Assembly: GCA_015486775.1 (NCBI GenBank)
Contig: WFRA01000419.1
Span: 1 to 5,625, forward strand
Source of the DNA: Kiritimatiellales bacterium
GTDB lineage: Bacteria > Verrucomicrobiota > Kiritimatiellia > Kiritimatiellales > Pontiellaceae
Reading direction: 5' to 3'
DNA: 5,625 nucleotides
In this document: positions 3,226 through 5,625 of the stretch, one piece after another
How the letters are laid out: the number at the start of each line of letters is the position of its first letter
How positions within the stretch are numbered: position 1 is the first letter of the stretch
The notes under the pieces: model-generated
The model's database searches: none
Told to the model about the DNA's origin: nothing
Seen by the model: the letters and a program-made list of their open reading frames with translations, nothing else
Translations under genes and position numbers: made by a program

Positions 3226-5625
3226 ATGGCATTGGGCGAAGAGTTTAGGAATCCGCAAACGCAGTGGCGCGGCAAGCCATTTTGGAGCTGGAACGGGAAG
3301 CTGGAAAAAGAGGAGCTGCTCCACCAGATCGACACGATGAAGCAGATGGGATTCGGCGGCTACTTCATGCACTCGCGCACGGGGTTGGAGACCGAATATC
3401 TCGGCGACGAATGGTTCGAACTCATCAATGCCTGCGCCGACCATGGCGAAGCGCTGGGGTTGGAGTCGTGGCTCTACGACGAGGATCGCTGGCCCAGCGG
3501 GCTGGCCGGCGGCATCGTTTCGCGAAATCCTGAATTTCGGCAAAAAGCCATTCTTCTCGAAATCGATCCTGAAGGAGAAGGGGAAGCCATGATCGCCGAA
3601 TTCACCTGCGACCTCGACGGCATTGTCTGCACGAATCTGGGTTTGGGAAAGACCCGCCTGCGCTTTTCCGTGGTCGAACAGGGAAAGAGCGGCTTCTACA
3701 ATGGCTACACCTACATCGACACCATGAACCGCGCCGCCACTGACGCCTTTCTGGAATCCACCCACGAAAAGTATGCCGAAAAATGCGGTGACCGCCTCGG
3801 CAAATCCATCAAGGGCATCTTCACCGACGAGCCGCACCGCGGCGCGCTGCTCGACGGCTTTTCGATGTACCGCGACGACGGCGCGTTTTGTCTGCCTTTC
3901 ACCCCGGCGCTGTTCGACGAGTTCGAGAAGCGTTTTGGCTACGATCTCAAGCCTCGGCTTCCCGAGCTTTTCCTCCAGGTGGATGGACGGCGTATTTCGC
4001 CGGTCAAGTGGCACTACACCGAACTGCTCCAGCAGCTCTTCCTTGAAAATTTTGCCATCCCCTGCAAACAGTGGTGCGAGGAACACAACTTGGTGCTGAC
4101 CGGCCATGTGCTGCACGAGGACAGCCTTACCGCCCAGACCGCCATGAGCGGCTCCGTCATGCGCTACTACGAGCAGATGACCGCCCCCGGCGTCGATGTG
4201 CTGACCGAGGGCAACCGCAACTATTGGATCGTCAAGCAGCTCGCTTCCGCCGCGCGGCAGACCGGAAAGAAACAACAGCTCTCCGAGCTCTACGGCTGTA
4301 CCGGCTGGCAGATGTCCTTCGCGGGCCACAAGGCGGTCGGCGACTGGCAGGCGCTGCTGGGGGTCAACTTCCGTTGCCACCACCTCTCCTGGTACACCAT
4401 GCGCGGCGAGGCCAAGCGCGACTACCCCGCCAGCATCCTTCACCAGTCGGCCTGGCACAGGGAATATGCCGCCGTCGAGGACTACTTCGCCCGCTTCGGC
4501 CTGATGATGGCGCAGGGCGACCCGCTCTGCGAGGTGCTCGTGCTCAACCCGGTCGAGAGCGTCTGGGCGCAGGTTCGCCTCGGCTGGGCAAAGGGACTCG
4601 ATGCCCAGGATGAACAGATCCAAGCCTTGGAAAAACGCTACCGCGACATTTTTACCTGGCTGCTCGAAAGCCAGATTGACTTCGACTATGGCGACGAGGA
4701 GATGCTCTCGCGTCTCGCCGCCGTGGAGGGTGCCGAGCTGCGCGTCGGGAACGCACGCTACAACAGCGTCGTCGTGGCCGGCATGGAGACGATCCGCTCG
4801 ACCACCGTCAAACTGCTGGAGGATTTCCAGGCGGCAGGCGGTTCGGTGGTCGTGGTTGGCGGCCCGCCCTCCCATATCGACGCTCTCCCCGCAGGGTTTC
4901 CAGACCTTGGAAAAACTGTTCCCTTTGAAAAGGCGGCGCTGGTGGCCGCGCTTCCAGAACCCCCAGCCAAGGTCAACGCCCCCGACATCTTCGGGCAGAT
5001 CCGCACCACGGAAGATGGATTGGTCTTTGCCGCGCTCAACGTCAACCGCGACGAACGGCAGGAAGGCGCAATGGTGAAAATCAAAACCGATCATTTTATT
5101 GAGGAGTGGAACTGCGAGACCGGCGAGCGCACCCCCGTTCCGGCGGAATCTTCCAACGGTTGGAAAACATTCGCGGTCGATTTTCCAAAGGGTGGAAGCA
5201 AGATTTTTGTCGCTTCGGCTCAAGTGGAACCGGCTCAAGTGGAGCGGACTTTCCAGCCAGCCTGGTCGGAGGTTCCCAGCCCGTTCGAATTCCGCCTTTC
5301 CGAACCCAATGTCTGCGTGCTCGACTTCGCGCGGTTCCGGATCGGCGACGGCGGATGGCAGCCCGCCACCGAGGTGCTCAAGATCGACCAGCGGGTGCGC
5401 GACACCCACGGCGCCATGCGGCGCGGCGGCGAAATGCTCCAACCCTGGTTCGTGGCGCAGCAGCCCGTCGAGGAACTGTGCGATGTCGAACTGCACTTCG
5501 ATTTTGAAGTCGAAATCCTTCCCGAATGGATCGACCTGGCCATCGAAGAACCCGAAAATTTCGGGGTGCAGGTCAATGGCCGGCCAGTGGATTTCCAGGA
5601 TTCCAGCCGTTGGATCGATATTGCC
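3226..5625 (+). CDS. GH106-like glycoside hydrolase, 3' end outside window
   Basis: An uninterrupted frame of 800 codons runs from ATG 3226 to the window edge with no stop. The N-terminal part has the pattern of GH106-like (alpha-L-rhamnosidase-related) proteins: GKPFWSWNGKL (16-26), GGYFMHSRTGLETEYL (44-60 region), WLYDEDRWPSGLAGG (82-96), IFTDEPH (198-204), TGHVLHED (292-299) and SELYG (353-357). E202 and either E328 or E354 are candidate catalytic carboxylates, by inference only. The C-terminal part, from about residue 640, looks like beta-sandwich carbohydrate-binding modules (LDFARFRIGDGGW, VNGRPVD). No signal peptide is seen, so the enzyme should act in the cytoplasm on imported oligosaccharides. 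ATG 3226 is preferred for the purine-rich AGAGGGG five bases upstream; an in-frame ATG at 3199 would add nine residues but has a weak site. The exact sugar specificity cannot be read. Five copies of the TTCCAA-type palindrome fall in the part after residue 460, and none in the catalytic part. Confidence 0.85.
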   Translation, partial: MALGEEFRNPQTQWRGKPFWSWNGKLEKEELLHQIDTMKQMGFGGYFMHSRTGLETEYLGDEWFELINACADHGEALGLESWLYDEDRWPSGLAGGIVSRNPEFRQKAILLEIDPEGEGEAMIAEFTCDLDGIVCTNLGLGKTRLRFSVVEQGKSGFYNGYTYIDTMNRAATDAFLESTHEKYAEKCGDRLGKSIKGIFTDEPHRGALLDGFSMYRDDGAFCLPFTPALFDEFEKRFGYDLKPRLPELFLQVDGRRISPVKWHYTELLQQLFLENFAIPCKQWCEEHNLVLTGHVLHEDSLTAQTAMSGSVMRYYEQMTAPGVDVLTEGNRNYWIVKQLASAARQTGKKQQLSELYGCTGWQMSFAGHKAVGDWQALLGVNFRCHHLSWYTMRGEAKRDYPASILHQSAWHREYAAVEDYFARFGLMMAQGDPLCEVLVLNPVESVWAQVRLGWAKGLDAQDEQIQALEKRYRDIFTWLLESQIDFDYGDEEMLSRLAAVEGAELRVGNARYNSVVVAGMETIRSTTVKLLEDFQAAGGSVVVVGGPPSHIDALPAGFPDLGKTVPFEKAALVAALPEPPAKVNAPDIFGQIRTTEDGLVFAALNVNRDERQEGAMVKIKTDHFIEEWNCETGERTPVPAESSNGWKTFAVDFPKGGSKIFVASAQVEPAQVERTFQPAWSEVPSPFEFRLSEPNVCVLDFARFRIGDGGWQPATEVLKIDQRVRDTHGAMRRGGEMLQPWFVAQQPVEELCDVELHFDFEVEILPEWIDLAIEEPENFGVQVNGRPVDFQDSSRWIDIA
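4618..4632. repeat. TTCCAA-N3-TTGGAA palindrome in the glycosidase
   Basis: ATCCAAGCCTTGGAA has one mismatch to the consensus. It is read as ATC CAA GCC TTG GAA, encoding IQALE, in the same phase as the copy in mtaD (IQWLE). Confidence 0.55.
4898..4912. repeat. TTCCAA-N3-TTGGAA palindrome in the glycosidase
   Basis: TTCCAGACCTTGGAA has one mismatch. It is read in a different phase from the 4618 copy and encodes the segment FPDLGK. Confidence 0.55.
5151..5165. repeat. Perfect TTCCAA-N3-TTGGAA palindrome in the glycosidase
   Basis: TTCCAACGGTTGGAA is a perfect copy inside coding sequence, encoding part of SSNGWK. It is in a third reading phase relative to the other copies. Confidence 0.7.
5183..5197. 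repeat. TTCCAA-N3-TTGGAA palindrome in the glycosidase
   Basis: TTCCAAAGGGTGGAA has one mismatch and starts 32 bases after the perfect copy at 5151. It encodes FPKGGS, in the phase of the 4898 copy (FPDLGK). Confidence 0.55.
5216..5243. repeat. 15-base tandem duplication in the glycosidase
   Basis: CGGCTCAAGTGGA occurs at 5216-5228 and again at 5231-5243, a period of 15 bases. The encoded peptide is AQVEP-AQVER, between two predicted beta-rich regions. It looks like a recent slippage duplication in a linker and keeps the frame. Confidence 0.7.
5601..5615. repeat. Degenerate TTCCAA-type palindrome in the glycosidase
   Basis: TTCCAGCCGTTGGAT has two mismatches to the consensus. It is in the same phase as the 5151 copy (encoding SSRW). 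Weak by itself. Confidence 0.35.

Noticed and set aside
2971..5496. 841-codon open frame on the minus strand
   Set aside because: It lies opposite the glycosidase and the end of the EF-hand gene. The plus-strand protein has conserved motifs throughout, whereas the minus-strand translation is low in recognisable motifs. High GC at third positions readily keeps an antisense frame open.

Overview
The window looks like bacterial chromosomal DNA with fairly high GC and ordinary housekeeping and carbohydrate-metabolism genes. Taxonomic hints are indirect: an intracellular GH106-like glycosidase, a DUF6941-type protein, a textbook sigma-54 promoter and an iterated palindrome TTCCAA-N3-TTGGAA. From memory this mixture fits the PVC superphylum, perhaps Kiritimatiellota (Pontiella-like). 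That is an inference from general impression, not something the bases prove. No phage, IS, CRISPR, tRNA or rRNA signal was seen.

Layout. 1-360: 3' end of an RluA-family pseudouridine synthase (+). 361-496: a short spacer with a pyrimidine-rich stretch and four CGCAATA heptads that abut the ribosome binding site of the next gene. 497-1738: a complete amidohydrolase of the 5'-methylthioadenosine/S-adenosylhomocysteine deaminase type (mtaD, +). 1739-2127: a 389-base gap in long genes. It is not empty: on the minus strand it holds a compact unit with a consensus sigma-54 promoter (1932-1948), a ribosome binding site, a 30-residue single-membrane-segment protein (1896-1804) and an intrinsic terminator (stem 1728-1742/1769-1783, T-tract 1726-1721) that runs into the last codons of mtaD. 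2128-2535: DUF6941-like small protein (+). 2613-3071: secreted protein with three canonical EF-hand loops (+), followed by a strong intrinsic terminator at 3108-3145. 3226-5625: 800 codons of a GH106-like glycoside hydrolase (+) that continues past the window edge.

The large genes do not form one pathway. The DUF6941 and EF-hand genes may share a transcript, since they are 77 bases apart and followed by one terminator. The glycosidase starts a new unit after that terminator. The two most interesting observations are the sigma-54 small-protein unit and the palindrome family. Seven copies with at most one mismatch occur in 5.6 kb, where about 0.01 is expected by chance; they lie both between and inside genes, in several reading frames.
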